Assembly: GCF_900155545.1 (NCBI RefSeq) | Contig: NZ_LT732526.1 | Location: forward strand, 2,742,899 to 2,806,898 | DNA length: 64,000 bases | DNA from: Clostridium sp. Marseille-P2415 | GTDB lineage: Bacteria > Bacillota > Clostridia > Lachnospirales > Lachnospiraceae | Direction of reading: 5' to 3' | Shown here: in pieces, positions 44,948-54,107 of the stretch | How positions within the stretch are numbered: the first letter of the stretch is position 1 | How the letters are laid out: every line of letters starts with the position of its first letter | Program-made: the position numbers and the translations under genes | The notes under the pieces: model-generated | Seen by the model: only the letters and a program-made list of their open reading frames with translations | Told to the model about the DNA's origin: nothing | Database searches by the model: none

Positions 44948-45724
44948 TTAACGTCCCTCCTTATCCAGTATTTTTAAGAGCCTTCTGATATATATTTCTG
45001 CCAAATGCTTCCGGTAATCCGCACTCCCCCTCATATTGGTGCCATAGCGGAAATGTTCTGAGGCCGATTGGGCAAACGCTTCGTTTAAACGGTCTTTTCT
45101 ATCTTCCAGGACAACGAGCTCTGCTTTCCCAGGTCTCGCCCCCACTGAAACATAAATATGTCCCTCTTTTTTCGCCACGCAGCAGGCGATCACAGGGAAG
45201 TCCGTCTTAGACATGCGCTGGGAGGCATAAGCCGCCCGCCTTCCATCCTTTTTGATCCGGATCCGCACCAGAATATCCCTGTCACACTTCATCCGGCAGA
45301 ATTCCTCCAGGGAAACCATACCTCCCCGGTACAGCTCCACACAGGTGTCCAGCGCCAGAAGGCAGGTAAGAATATCGGAAAATCCAAACCGGCCGAATAC
45401 GCTTCCTCCTACCGTAGCTCCGTTGCGGAACTGGACTCCCACAATGGAACGGGTGCATTCCTTAAAAATGCCGTTAAAATATGCGTTCAGCCCCTCATGC
45501 TTTTCCAGCTGGCGAAGGGTACACATGGCACCTATGGAAAACGCTTCTTCTGTTTCCTCAATTTCATCAAGACCCAGACCGGATAAATCCACAAGTGTCA
45601 TCCTCACCCGGTTCTGCACCTTTAACCACATCATACCTCCACCTATGATACTGCTCTTTTTCTGATTCAGTTCAAAGGCCTCTTTCAGACTTTCCGCTTT
45701 TACATAATTTTTAAATCGAACCAC
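44948..45724 (-). CDS. Molybdenum hydroxylase FAD-binding subunit
   Basis: The protein of 258 residues has the FAD_binding_5 and CO dehydrogenase C-terminal flavin domains: SSIIGGGMMWLK (phosphate loop), ATVGGSVFGRFGFSDILTCLLAL and a C-terminal RGSADYRKHLAE. It takes electrons from the iron-sulfur subunit. I prefer the GTG at 45724, nine bases after AGGAGG; an ATG at 45760 has no such site. It is the first gene of the three-gene operon. No cofactor insertion (XdhC) gene is beside it, so maturation must come from elsewhere. Confidence 0.9.
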   Translation of the reverse strand: MVRFKNYVKAESLKEAFELNQKKSSIIGGGMMWLKVQNRVRMTLVDLSGLGLDEIEETEEAFSIGAMCTLRQLEKHEGLNAYFNGIFKECTRSIVGVQFRNGATVGGSVFGRFGFSDILTCLLALDTCVELYRGGMVSLEEFCRMKCDRDILVRIRIKKDGRRAAYASQRMSKTDFPVIACCVAKKEGHIYVSVGARPGKAELVVLEDRKDRLNEAFAQSASEHFRYGTNMRGSADYRKHLAEIYIRRLLKILDKEGR

Positions 45725-45842
45725 TGGAACCGTCCTCCTGACTCCCAAGCTTTCCCTCATTGTTTTTAACCGGTTTTCGGCCGTATCTATCAGTAAAACA
45801 GCTTCTTTTGATTAGTTATTCTTATAAATAAAGCCATATATA

Positions 45843-45882
45843 TTAAAAACCGGAAAGAGTATACCATACTCCCACCGGTTTT
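45843..45882 (-). terminator. Terminator after the sugar-nucleotide reductase gene
   Basis: AAAACCGG (45846-45853) pairs with CCGGTTTT (45875-45882); inside it GAGTAT pairs with ATACTC. On the minus strand TTTTT follows. Confidence 0.75.
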
Positions 45883-45934
45883 GACAATGATTCTATGTGT
45901 TTTTTTCTCAAATTCGACAAAATTCTACAACCGT

Positions 45935-46819
45935 TTATCCAATCAGAGCATTGACATACTCCGGACTGTCTTTGAGGCATTTCTCAAATCCTGCTGCTGT
46001 TTCCGGAAAATCCAGTCCCTGCGCTTTCAGCTTTCCGATATCCATTGTCAGATTTCTGGGGCTGTCCGCGAATCTGGCCTCATCCGGAATCACAAGTTCC
46101 CCCCTATCCCCGTTTTTATCCAGCAGCCTAAGGACATGCCTTCCGATTTCATAAGAAGATAAAGCACTTTCGCTGCCAAAATTATAAATTCCGCCGGGCA
46201 GCTCCATGGCAGGCTCTATATTTTTCACCACCTCCTGGACCCAGGTTATCCCCCGGTAATCATAAACAGGAAGCTTATAAGGACGGTTCCGGATCATGGC
46301 ATTTAACAGGCTGACCAGGAGATTGCTGTTGCTCTTTAAACCCCTCACCGGAAAATCATACATCCAGGGGAGGCGCAGGCATATCCCATCCGGTAAAATC
46401 TCTAAGATCTCATCCTCCGCCTGTTTTTTGTGCATCCCGTAAACATGGATGAGCGGTACCGGATCTGTTTCCTTATTGGGCCTGTTTTGTTTCCTGCCGG
46501 CATAAATCTGGTCAGAGCTCATAAAAAGGAACCTGCTGCCATTTTCTCTGCACGCTTTGGCCAGATTTACAGATCCCTTCAAATTCACAGCCTCTGAAAG
46601 ACCCGGATTTTCCTCACATATGCCGGTATTGGATATGGCGGCACAATGAATCACTGCAAAAGGATTGATGCCCTTCAGGAATTCTGCCGCAGCCCCTTCA
46701 TCCGTTATATCCAAAGAGCTGTGGCCGGCCCGGATCACATCATATTGCTTTTCATAATATGCGGCAATTCTCGCCCCAAGAAAGCCGTCCGCCCCGGTGA
46801 TCATTATTTTTTGCTTCAT
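45935..46819 (-). CDS. NAD(P)-dependent sugar-nucleotide reductase (RmlD-like)
   Basis: The 294-residue protein is an extended short-chain dehydrogenase: nucleotide-binding MITGADGFLGARIAAYY at the start, the active-site serine in FMSSDQIYAGR and the YGMHKKQAE tyrosine-lysine pair. Best similarity in style is dTDP-4-dehydrorhamnose reductase (RmlD), but the rest of the rhamnose pathway is not here. The start at 46819 has GGAG eight bases upstream; a GTG three codons earlier is too close to it. It is a single-gene unit between the molybdenum hydroxylase operon and the DUF1540 gene. Confidence 0.82.
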   Translation of the reverse strand: MKQKIMITGADGFLGARIAAYYEKQYDVIRAGHSSLDITDEGAAAEFLKGINPFAVIHCAAISNTGICEENPGLSEAVNLKGSVNLAKACRENGSRFLFMSSDQIYAGRKQNRPNKETDPVPLIHVYGMHKKQAEDEILEILPDGICLRLPWMYDFPVRGLKSNSNLLVSLLNAMIRNRPYKLPVYDYRGITWVQEVVKNIEPAMELPGGIYNFGSESALSSYEIGRHVLRLLDKNGDRGELVIPDEARFADSPRNLTMDIGKLKAQGLDFPETAAGFEKCLKDSPEYVNALIG

Positions 46820-46938
46820 CTTTTTCACTCCTTTTTTTCAGTATATTACACGCTCATTTTTAAAGAAAAAATTGGCATTATAATTTAATCGTTTTCGTCC
46901 AAAATAATAGATGTAATAATTAATGAAGGAGGGTTTTT

Positions 46939-47109
46939 ATGTCAGAAAGCGACAAAAACGAAAGCATTGAATGTTCCATCGATAACTGCGTTTTCCATGC
47001 CAAGGTCGAGGACTACTGCACCCTGGATAAAATTAAGGTTGGAACTCACGAAAGCAATCCAACTACGAAAGAGTGTACCGACTGCGAATCCTTTGAAAAC
47101 GAAGCATAA
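46939..47109 (+). CDS. DUF1540 small cysteine-rich protein
   Basis: This 56-residue gene has a good AAGGAGGG seven bases before its ATG. The protein, MSESDKNESIECSIDNC at the start, carries five cysteines (residues 12, 17, 27, 46 and 49), the C-X4-C, C and C-X2-C pattern of DUF1540 metal-binding proteins common in spore-forming Firmicutes. Function is not established. The gene is short and easy to miss, and ends 26 bases before a strong terminator stem. Confidence 0.85.
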   Translation: MSESDKNESIECSIDNCVFHAKVEDYCTLDKIKVGTHESNPTTKECTDCESFENEA

Positions 47110-47134
47110 ACAGCCAGCCACTGTAATTTCCTCC

Positions 47135-47171
47135 AAAAATACTGCGCGGACCGATGCCGCGCAGTATTTTT
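47135..47171 (+). terminator. Strong terminator of the DUF1540 gene
   Basis: AAAAATACTGCGCGG (47135-47149) pairs perfectly over 15 bases with CCGCGCAGTATTTTT (47157-47171). Confidence 0.92.
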
Positions 47172-47212
47172 ATAAAAAGCCGCTGCAGGATAATCCATAC
47201 AGCAGCTTATCT
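47172..47212 (-). terminator. Terminator of glyA
   Basis: On the minus strand AGCTGC pairs with GCAGC around about 17 bases, followed by GGCTTTTTATA. It begins a few bases after the glyA stop codon and abuts the DUF1540 terminator. Confidence 0.65.
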
Positions 47213-47215
47213 TTT

Positions 47216-48463
47216 TTATTCGTAAAGCGGGTATTTATCGCAGATCTTTGTCACTTCGCTCCTGATATAATCGGCTTTATTCTCAAAGTCCGTAGCCGCC
47301 AGCCAGATGCACTCCGCAATCTTTTCCATATCCTCTTCCTTTAAGCCTCTTGAGGTAACGGCCGGAGTTCCGATACGGACACCGGAGGTAACAAACGGGC
47401 TTCTGGGGTCATTTGGCACCGCATTCTTATTTAAGGTGATATAAACCTCATCGCAGCGGTTCTGCAGCTCCTTACCGGTTACCTCCATGCCCCTTAAATC
47501 GATCAGCATGAGATGGTTATCCGTACCGCCTGTCAGGATATGAAATCCCTGTTTCACAAGGGCAGCAGCCAGAGCCTTTGCGTTTTTCACTACCTGCTCC
47601 TGATAGATCTTAAACTCAGGCTTTAAAGCCTCCCCAAAGCAGACGGCTTTCCCTGCGATCACATGTTCCAGAGGACCACCCTGTGTTCCCGGGAAAATGG
47701 CTTTATTGAAATTGAACTTGTCCGCCGCTTCCTGATTGGCTAAAATCATCCCGCCTCTTGGCCCGCGCAGGGTCTTGTGGGTAGTTGTGGTCACTACATC
47801 CGCATAAGGGATCGGGCTTTGATGAAGTCCTGCCGCAACAAGACCGGCAATGTGGGCCATATCCACCATGAGATAGGCACCCGCCTTATCCGCTGCCTCA
47901 CGGAATCTCTTAAAATCAATGGTCCTTCCATATGCACTGGCACCGGCAACGATCAATTTCGGCTTATGCCGGACAGCAAGCCTTTCCATCTCATCATAGT
48001 CAAGGAATCCTTCATCATTGACGCCATAAGGAATAATATTAAAATACAAACCGGAAAAGTTCACAGGACTTCCATGGGTCAAATGACCGCCATGATTTAA
48101 GTTCATCCCCATAACCGTATCGCCCGGCTGCAGCATGGCAAGAAAGACTGCCATATTGGCCTGAGCTCCGGAGTGGGGCTGAACATTGGCATAATCGCAG
48201 CCAAATATTTTTTTCGCCCGTTCTATGGCAATTGTCTCAACAATGTCCACATCCTCACAGCCGCCATAATAGCGCTTTCCCGGATACCCCTCCGCATACT
48301 TATTGGTAAGCACGGTTCCCATCGCCATCATAACCGGTTCGGAAACAATATTCTCTGATGCGATCAGCTCCAGATTCCTCCTCTGGCGTGCGCACTCCTT
48401 CTCAATGGCATCTCCTACTTCCCTGTCATAGCCGGTGATAAACTTCATTACTTCATTTACCAT
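47216..48463 (-). CDS. glyA: Serine hydroxymethyltransferase
   Basis: The protein of 415 residues is a complete fold type I PLP enzyme: [14 protein letters not shown] near the start, YYGGCEDVD, and the PLP lysine in [15 protein letters not shown] (about residue 230). It converts serine and tetrahydrofolate to glycine and methylene-tetrahydrofolate. Of the possible starts, the ATG at 48463 ([17 protein letters not shown]) stands seven bases after GAGGG; two upstream codons are too close or extend beyond the family. It is probably monocistronic. Confidence 0.97.
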   Translation of the reverse strand: MVNEVMKFITGYDREVGDAIEKECARQRRNLELIASENIVSEPVMMAMGTVLTNKYAEGYPGKRYYGGCEDVDIVETIAIERAKKIFGCDYANVQPHSGAQANMAVFLAMLQPGDTVMGMNLNHGGHLTHGSPVNFSGLYFNIIPYGVNDEGFLDYDEMERLAVRHKPKLIVAGASAYGRTIDFKRFREAADKAGAYLMVDMAHIAGLVAAGLHQSPIPYADVVTTTTHKTLRGPRGGMILANQEAADKFNFNKAIFPGTQGGPLEHVIAGKAVCFGEALKPEFKIYQEQVVKNAKALAAALVKQGFHILTGGTDNHLMLIDLRGMEVTGKELQNRCDEVYITLNKNAVPNDPRSPFVTSGVRIGTPAVTSRGLKEEDMEKIAECIWLAATDFENKADYIRSEVTKICDKYPLYE

Positions 48464-48589
48464 GTCCATTCCCTCACTTTTCCTTTTGAATATTTCCACT
48501 TTTCCGTTGTGGTTGATTATAAAACATTCTTCCTCAGAATGTCAAGGTTTTCTCTTCCTCCACCTTGTCCTTTCACATTTTTGCTCCCG

Positions 48590-50308
48590 TCAGTTCCCTT
48601 CCGGAATCTTATAATTCTTTATCACAATCTGCAATGTCTTATTTCCATTATATTCATTCACGGCGGGATAATAGATAACATCCAGAATCCGGTTTTCTCC
48701 CAGTTCCTCCAGAAAGGAGTCCCCGTCAGCAAACAGCAATGCATCCATTGGCAGCCCCCGTTCCGTAGCCAGAGAAAATTTCACGGCGTTCCTGTTTTTG
48801 CCCAGAACCCGCACACTCCGGATATAAAGGCCTTTTTGAGCAAACAGAGGCTTTTCATTGCCCTGGCCAAAGGGTTCTAAAATATCCAGTTCTTCAATCA
48901 AAGGTTCATTTATGTATTCTAATGGCATCGGCACGTCAATCCAGACTTTCCGTATGAAATCCGCTTCTGTCAGTTCTGCCTGTTCATTTAGACGCCTGCG
49001 GAATTCATCCACATTGTCCCTTAAAAGGGATAAACCGGCTGCCATAGGGTGCCCCCCAAATTTCAGCAGCAGTTCTTTTACCTTTACCAGTGCGTCAAAC
49101 ATATGGTAGGATTCAATGGAACGGCCGGAGCCTTTGACACATTCCTCCCCATCCGTGAGAACAAATGCAGGCTTTTGAAAATATTCCCGCAGCCGCCCGG
49201 CGATGATACCCGCCAGGGATTCATGGCACTCCGGAAGATATACCACCAGAACCTTGTCATTTATGTAAAATTCCTCTGCCTGCCGGACGGCTTCCTCCGT
49301 CCCCTGCTTTGTCATATCCTTACGCTGTTCATTGAGTTCCTTCAATTCAAGGGCCATTCGGTCTGCTTCCTCTTCATCCTGGCATAAGAGCAGGGATAAG
49401 GCCAGCTTTGCTGTCTGAAGGCGGCCTCCGGCATTTAAACAGGGCCCGATTACGAATCCGATCTGATAGGCGGTTATCCGGTCCTTATCCAGATCATTCT
49501 TTTCGATAAGCTTTAACAGCCCCAGGCTCTTGGTCCGCCCGATCCGCTTAAGCCCTTCCTTTACAATGATCCGGTTCTCATCCTGCAGCTTCATGACATC
49601 GCCTACCGTTGCTATGGCGGCAAATTCCAGCATTTCAAGCCATTTCTCCAGGGGAACGCCATATGCCTCATAAAGAGCCTGGACCAGCTTATAGGCCACC
49701 ATTCCTCCGCATATCTCCGGATAGGGATACCGGCATTCCTTCTGCTTCGGATTCACCACTGCATCCGCCGGCGGCAGGACATCCTTTTCATCCTCTTGTA
49801 TGATATCATGATGATCCGTGATCAGAACTGTGAGTCCCAGCTCCTTTGCAAGCTTGATCTGTTCGATTGCAGCGATTCCGTTGTCGCAGGTAAGTATGGT
49901 ATCGATGCCGTCCTCTGCCGCAGCCCGGATTATGGATTCGTTGATACCATACCCGTCTTTTATCCGGTCCGGTATCTCATAATCCGCCACAGCCCCCACC
50001 TGGGTCAGGGCCCGGTACAAAAGATAGGTGGAGCATACCCCGTCAATGTCATAATCGCCTACGATCCTTATGGGCTTTGACTGTTCGGTCTTCTCCTTAA
50101 GGATCGCCACGGTCCGGTCCATATCCTTAAGCAGATGGGGACTGTATAAATCCTTTAATCCGCCCCGGAGATATTTTTCCACCGATTCACGGCCGACCAC
50201 ATCCCGGTTTCGTATAATCCTCGCCGTTACCGGTGATATATGATGGCTTCTCGCCATCTCGTTAAAATCAGCCCTCTTCGTCTGGAGCATCCATTTCTCT
50301 GCTGTCAT
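48590..50308 (-). CDS. recJ: Single-stranded-DNA-specific exonuclease RecJ
   Basis: The 572-residue protein has the RecJ core: DHH motif in LITDHHDI near residue 148, DYDIDGVCSTYLLY (motif I, metal-binding aspartates) and a DHHA1 domain with GGHPMAAGLSL, then an OB-like C-terminal domain. It degrades single-stranded DNA 5' to 3' in recombination and repair. Its ATG has AAGGAG about ten bases upstream inside the end of the MCP-like gene, which it overlaps by 41 bases. It is shorter than Bacillus RecJ (about 780) and matches the short clostridial form. Confidence 0.95.
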   Translation of the reverse strand: MTAEKWMLQTKRADFNEMARSHHISPVTARIIRNRDVVGRESVEKYLRGGLKDLYSPHLLKDMDRTVAILKEKTEQSKPIRIVGDYDIDGVCSTYLLYRALTQVGAVADYEIPDRIKDGYGINESIIRAAAEDGIDTILTCDNGIAAIEQIKLAKELGLTVLITDHHDIIQEDEKDVLPPADAVVNPKQKECRYPYPEICGGMVAYKLVQALYEAYGVPLEKWLEMLEFAAIATVGDVMKLQDENRIIVKEGLKRIGRTKSLGLLKLIEKNDLDKDRITAYQIGFVIGPCLNAGGRLQTAKLALSLLLCQDEEEADRMALELKELNEQRKDMTKQGTEEAVRQAEEFYINDKVLVVYLPECHESLAGIIAGRLREYFQKPAFVLTDGEECVKGSGRSIESYHMFDALVKVKELLLKFGGHPMAAGLSLLRDNVDEFRRRLNEQAELTEADFIRKVWIDVPMPLEYINEPLIEELDILEPFGQGNEKPLFAQKGLYIRSVRVLGKNRNAVKFSLATERGLPMDALLFADGDSFLEELGENRILDVIYYPAVNEYNGNKTLQIVIKNYKIPEGN

Positions 50309-51320
50309 ATTTCTTTATCTCCTTGCAAGCGGCCTTCCCGGCCAATATTTCCTCTTCCTCCATTGCTTTCCCTTTGCGCTTCTTCGCCGCATCAAGCCGG
50401 TTCATCAGGCTGGTAATGGAATAGAGGATCGGCGCAAAATCTCCCCTGTATGCCTGTTCATACGTGGATTTCGCTTCAAAATTTTCATTTCCTATTTCCC
50501 GCAGCAAATATTTTTCATCATCTATGATGTGCTTAAGACGGTCAATAAGCTGGTTGACGGAATGCGTCAAAACTCCGATTTCATCTTCGGAACGGTATGG
50601 AAGGTATACATCCAGATCTCCATTGGCAACCCTTCTGGTGCCTTCTACAATCGCCTTAACGGGCTTATCAATGGCATTTATGATATAAATAACCAAAATG
50701 GATATAAGCGCCCCCACCAGGCAGATGGTAATGATCTTTATTTTTGCAAGCCTTGCATACAGCTCATCTCCATGGATGCTGGCCGCCTCCGATCCCTCGT
50801 GGTTATAATCCACCACCTTCATAAATCCATTGCTGGCATCCTCGAACAGCCGGCCGGACTCCCCGATGATGATATCAAAAGCTTCCTGCGTGCGGTTTTC
50901 ACGGCTTATTTTAAGAAGACGGTCACTGCATTCCAAATACTTATTCCAGCTGCCTTCTGCCTCCTCCATCAGTTTCCGGTCCGTTTCATCCGCAATATAG
51001 TGATCGTATTTTTGAAACGAAGCATTGATATCGTTTCGTATCCGGACCATTTCCTCTTCCAGGCGGTCCATATCCTTTTGATCCGTTGAGATGACATGGT
51101 TGTATTCCTTGATGCGGTAGTCCGATGTCCTTGTATTCAGTTCTTCCGCAATGATGATGGAAGGAACCCAGGACTGGGACATTTCCGTACTGGCCTCATT
51201 GATCTGCCTTGCTGTTATAATGGATTCCATACCTATAAAAACCAGCCCAAAAATGCTGATCCCGCCCAACAGCAGGAGCTTTGTCTTTATTTTAATATTT
51301 CTGATCGATTTCATCTTCAT
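50268..51320 (-). CDS. MCP-like membrane sensor (4HB-HAMP) without signalling domain
   Basis: The 350-residue protein has a membrane helix (about residues 14-34), a four-helix-bundle extracellular domain of the 4HB_MCP type to about 200, a second membrane helix (199-220) and a HAMP domain (KPVKAIVEGTRRVANGDLDV). After a coiled stretch of about 80 residues it stops, with no MCP signalling domain and no kinase or cyclase domain. It overlaps the gene on either side (29 bases with the metalloprotease, 41 with recJ). Either it is a degenerate receptor or a stand-alone sensor that works through partners; it is not obviously damaged inside. Confidence 0.78.
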   Translation of the reverse strand: MKMKSIRNIKIKTKLLLLGGISIFGLVFIGMESIITARQINEASTEMSQSWVPSIIIAEELNTRTSDYRIKEYNHVISTDQKDMDRLEEEMVRIRNDINASFQKYDHYIADETDRKLMEEAEGSWNKYLECSDRLLKISRENRTQEAFDIIIGESGRLFEDASNGFMKVVDYNHEGSEAASIHGDELYARLAKIKIITICLVGALISILVIYIINAIDKPVKAIVEGTRRVANGDLDVYLPYRSEDEIGVLTHSVNQLIDRLKHIIDDEKYLLREIGNENFEAKSTYEQAYRGDFAPILYSITSLMNRLDAAKKRKGKAMEEEEILAGKAACKEIKKYDSREMDAPDEEG

Positions 51321-52086
51321 AGTTCTTTAATTTTCTCCTTCTTAACCGGTAATCCGGTAATTCCCTCTCCACAGCCTCCCAAAAGGCTTTGGAATGATTC
51401 ATATGAATGCGGTGTGCCAGTTCATGCACCACCACATAATCGGCCAGTTCCTCCGGCAGAAGAACCAGCCTCCAGTTAAAATTTAAATTTCCCTTTGTAC
51501 TGCAGCTTCCCCACCTGGTCGCCTGATCCCGGACCGCAATGCGGCCATAGTCCAGATTCATACGCACCGCCCACCGCGTGGCTTTTTCTTCCAGATACCG
51601 CCTGGCCTCCTTCCGGTAGAACCGCTTCATGACTTCCTTAATAACCGCCTCTGCCCCAGGACCTGGGTTGGGGTCCACGGGACCGGAAATGAGCATTTTC
51701 TCATTCACCTCAAGAACTGAAAAGCCCTTATTTCCAAAATCAGGTTCCACGTGCAGAACCCGCTCTCTTCCGTAAAGGAGCACAACTGCTCCCTCTGTCC
51801 AGTGAAACATTTCCTTTATTTTTAATGCAGACCGGACTTTTTTTATCTGGGCATAAACCCAGCTCCTGTTCTTCTCCGCCAGCTCATGTCCGGACCGGTA
51901 AGGCAGACGCCGCGGAATCCTCACCACAATTTCTCCGCTTTTTGTAACCTGCAGGGCCGTGGTCCGCCTGTCTGATTTTATGATCCGGTATGAACTTATG
52001 CTCCCATCATCAAAGATAAGAATGCCTGCTTCTTTTCCGTCATTATGATTACCTGATTCCATGCATACTATTACCAGCCTTTTCAT
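51292..52086 (-). CDS. YgjP-like metallopeptidase (M48 type)
   Basis: The 264-residue protein matches the YgjP/DUF45 family: the signature RWGSCSTKGNLNFNWRLVLLP, followed by VVHELAHRIHMNHSKAFW, with zinc ligands in HELAH and the later His in MNHS. It has no signal peptide or membrane helix. These are predicted zinc proteases with unknown targets. The start is not certain: no strong Shine-Dalgarno is seen, and the ATG eight codons in is an alternative. It overlaps the MCP-like gene by 29 bases. Confidence 0.88.
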   Translation of the reverse strand: MKRLVIVCMESGNHNDGKEAGILIFDDGSISSYRIIKSDRRTTALQVTKSGEIVVRIPRRLPYRSGHELAEKNRSWVYAQIKKVRSALKIKEMFHWTEGAVVLLYGRERVLHVEPDFGNKGFSVLEVNEKMLISGPVDPNPGPGAEAVIKEVMKRFYRKEARRYLEEKATRWAVRMNLDYGRIAVRDQATRWGSCSTKGNLNFNWRLVLLPEELADYVVVHELAHRIHMNHSKAFWEAVERELPDYRLRRRKLKNYEDEIDQKY

Positions 52087-52207
52087 TTCGTATTTTACTT
52101 TACAGCTTTTAAGTCCGTATCCCCCATTATAGCGAAAAAATCCAAAAGAAACAATCCTTTTAAGGCCGAAACACCGGATATTATTTTATTGGTTCCATAA
52201 CCTGAAT

Positions 52208-52245
52208 AAAGGAATCCGTATGCTTCCGTCCGGATCCCCTTTTTT
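52208..52245 (+). terminator. Hairpin after the orphan binding protein gene
   Basis: ATCCG (52214-52218) pairs with CGGAT (52231-52235), with AAAGG and CCTTT extending the stem; TTTTTT follows on the plus strand. It lies about 40 bases beyond the stop codon of the minus-strand gene. Confidence 0.6.
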
Positions 52246-52282
52246 AATGCAAAGCTGATTAATATAACTATTGTGCTTTTAC

Positions 52283-53176
52283 TTATGTAATAACGTTCCT
52301 TCCATACTTCGTAACCATGGAAATTCCGGTATTAATAAATCTTGGTCCTGTTTCATTTCCAGTTAAAGCTGCTATCGCTTGCGCCATACCAAGCCAGGTC
52401 ATGGTATATGGGTTTTGAACCAAAGTAGCTATTAAAACATCATTGTTTATCATATCTCTGATTACATCAGCAATATCAAATCCAATTCCAATGATTGGCT
52501 TATTCATGTCCATTAAAGCATATCCCATACCTATGGTGGCACCTTCATACGTGGCAAATAATCCTGCCAGGTCCGGATTTTCATTTATAAAAGCCTCTGT
52601 GGAATTTTGGATATCAACGGGATTCCCCTGTGCATACCGTGTCGGCAGTAACTGATATTTGCCATCCCTCACAATTATGTCACGAAAACCAAATTGCCGG
52701 TTCAGTCTTGTCGTCATCTCCGGAATTCCGTCAATGACACCGATGGGTCCGCTTAAGATGCCTTCTGATTCAAGTTGGTTGATCATTAGTTCTCCTGCCA
52801 TCTGCCCGGCGCTGTAATTGTCTGTTGCAAGTATCACGATCGCCTCCTCCACAGCCGGCGCGTCAACATATATTATCTTTGTACCACTTGCTTTCGCTTC
52901 CTCCACAGCGACTGAAACATTGATTGTATCCAATGCCTGAAGCATGATCAAATCCGCACCATTTGCTACTGCCTGACGTATGACACTTATTTGTTCTTCA
53001 ACTACTCTTGCAGCAGGTGCATCCCATATATAGTTAATTCCTGTCAGCTTCGCCATGTCCGATGCCCCTGTGTTAAGCTGATTGGAAAATACCTCTACCT
53101 TATCCAACGTAATCAGATAAACCAGCAGTTCCCCCAAATTTGTATCCGGATCTATTTGCAGCTTTCTCATGCTCAC
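52283..53176 (-). CDS. Periplasmic-binding-protein-like (type 1) protein without signal peptide
   Basis: The protein of about 297 residues has the two-lobe fold of sugar-binding proteins (RbsB/XylF type): LVYLITLDKVEVFSNQLNTGA, then VANGADLIMLQALDT and ILATDNYSAGQMAGELM, and the second lobe with GIGFDIADVIRDMI. It begins MSMRKLQIDPDTNLGE with no hydrophobic segment, so it is not exported in the usual way. There is no DNA-binding domain either. A GTG start at 53176 has GAGGTGA before it; TTG at 53182 and ATG at 53170 are alternatives. No transporter genes are near. It may be an orphan cytoplasmic sensor or the relic of a transporter part. Confidence 0.78.
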   Translation of the reverse strand: MSMRKLQIDPDTNLGELLVYLITLDKVEVFSNQLNTGASDMAKLTGINYIWDAPAARVVEEQISVIRQAVANGADLIMLQALDTINVSVAVEEAKASGTKIIYVDAPAVEEAIVILATDNYSAGQMAGELMINQLESEGILSGPIGVIDGIPEMTTRLNRQFGFRDIIVRDGKYQLLPTRYAQGNPVDIQNSTEAFINENPDLAGLFATYEGATIGMGYALMDMNKPIIGIGFDIADVIRDMINNDVLIATLVQNPYTMTWLGMAQAIAALTGNETGPRFINTGISMVTKYGRNVIT

Positions 53177-53390
53177 GTTCAATCACCTCAATTCTAATCC
53201 TAATGATTAAAATACCTCCGCTCATCATTCCATTCTCTGATTTAATATATTGATATTACACGGAATTTATGTCTTAAGCTTTCGGATGCGAATATTCTTG
53301 CGTTTTTTATAATTAGAATGTACAATATTTCATTATTATACTTTTATACAATAGAAAATATTTATGACCGCTGAATGGAGGAACGAACCT

Positions 53391-54107
53391 ATGTATCAGA
53401 CTTTTTTACTGGATATCGACAACACACTGTTAGACTTTGACGCCGCCGAGAAACGGGGATTGAAAAAGGTGATTGAATCCTATGGGGTAGAATATGACAG
53501 CGGGATGTTAAAAGAATATAAGAAATTAAACCGGAACCTCTGGGATCTGCTGGAGCAGGGGAAGATAAGCAGGGATGTGTTATTGAATACACGATTTGGC
53601 GAATTCTTCCGGCTTTATCAAATAGAAGCCAGCGGTACAGAGGCTGAGGCCCGTTTCCGCAGACTTTTAGGAGACAGCTCCGATCTTATTCCGAATGTGA
53701 AAGAAACGCTGCTACAGTTAAAAAAAATGGGAAAACAACTATATACTGCATCCAACGGCGTTTATAGCACCCAGATACAACGGCTTACCAACGCCGGAAT
53801 CCATGATTTATTCGATGGAATGTTCATTTCGGAACAAGTGGGATATGAAAAACCGTCTCCTTATTTTTTCGAATATTGTTTTAACAACATTCCGGATTTT
53901 GAAAAAGAAAAGGCAGTCATGGTAGGGGACAGCATCTCCTCTGATATCAAGGGAGCTGCAGATGCCGGCATGGACTCCTGCCTTTTCCTGCGTTCGGAAA
54001 AACCGGTTCCTTCGAATGCGACCCATACAATAAGAGATATTTCGGAACTGATCAATTTAAAAATCTCCCCTCCAACGCCAGAAACTGATCCAGAATCATC
54101 CGGCTGA
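53391..54107 (+). CDS. HAD-superfamily phosphatase, YjjG-like
   Basis: The 238-residue protein is a HAD hydrolase with the nucleophile motif LLDIDNTLLDF (Asp8, Asp10), a cap domain, then TASNGVYSTQ (motif II), the lysine in GYEKPSPYFF (motif III) and MVGDSISSDIKGAADAG (motif IV). It most resembles YjjG-type pyrimidine 5'-nucleotidases. The start at 53391 has GGAGG nine bases before it; an ATG nine codons earlier does not. Its last 56 bases overlap the end of the convergent beta-lactamase-like gene. Confidence 0.9.
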   Translation: MYQTFLLDIDNTLLDFDAAEKRGLKKVIESYGVEYDSGMLKEYKKLNRNLWDLLEQGKISRDVLLNTRFGEFFRLYQIEASGTEAEARFRRLLGDSSDLIPNVKETLLQLKKMGKQLYTASNGVYSTQIQRLTNAGIHDLFDGMFISEQVGYEKPSPYFFEYCFNNIPDFEKEKAVMVGDSISSDIKGAADAGMDSCLFLRSEKPVPSNATHTIRDISELINLKISPPTPETDPESSG

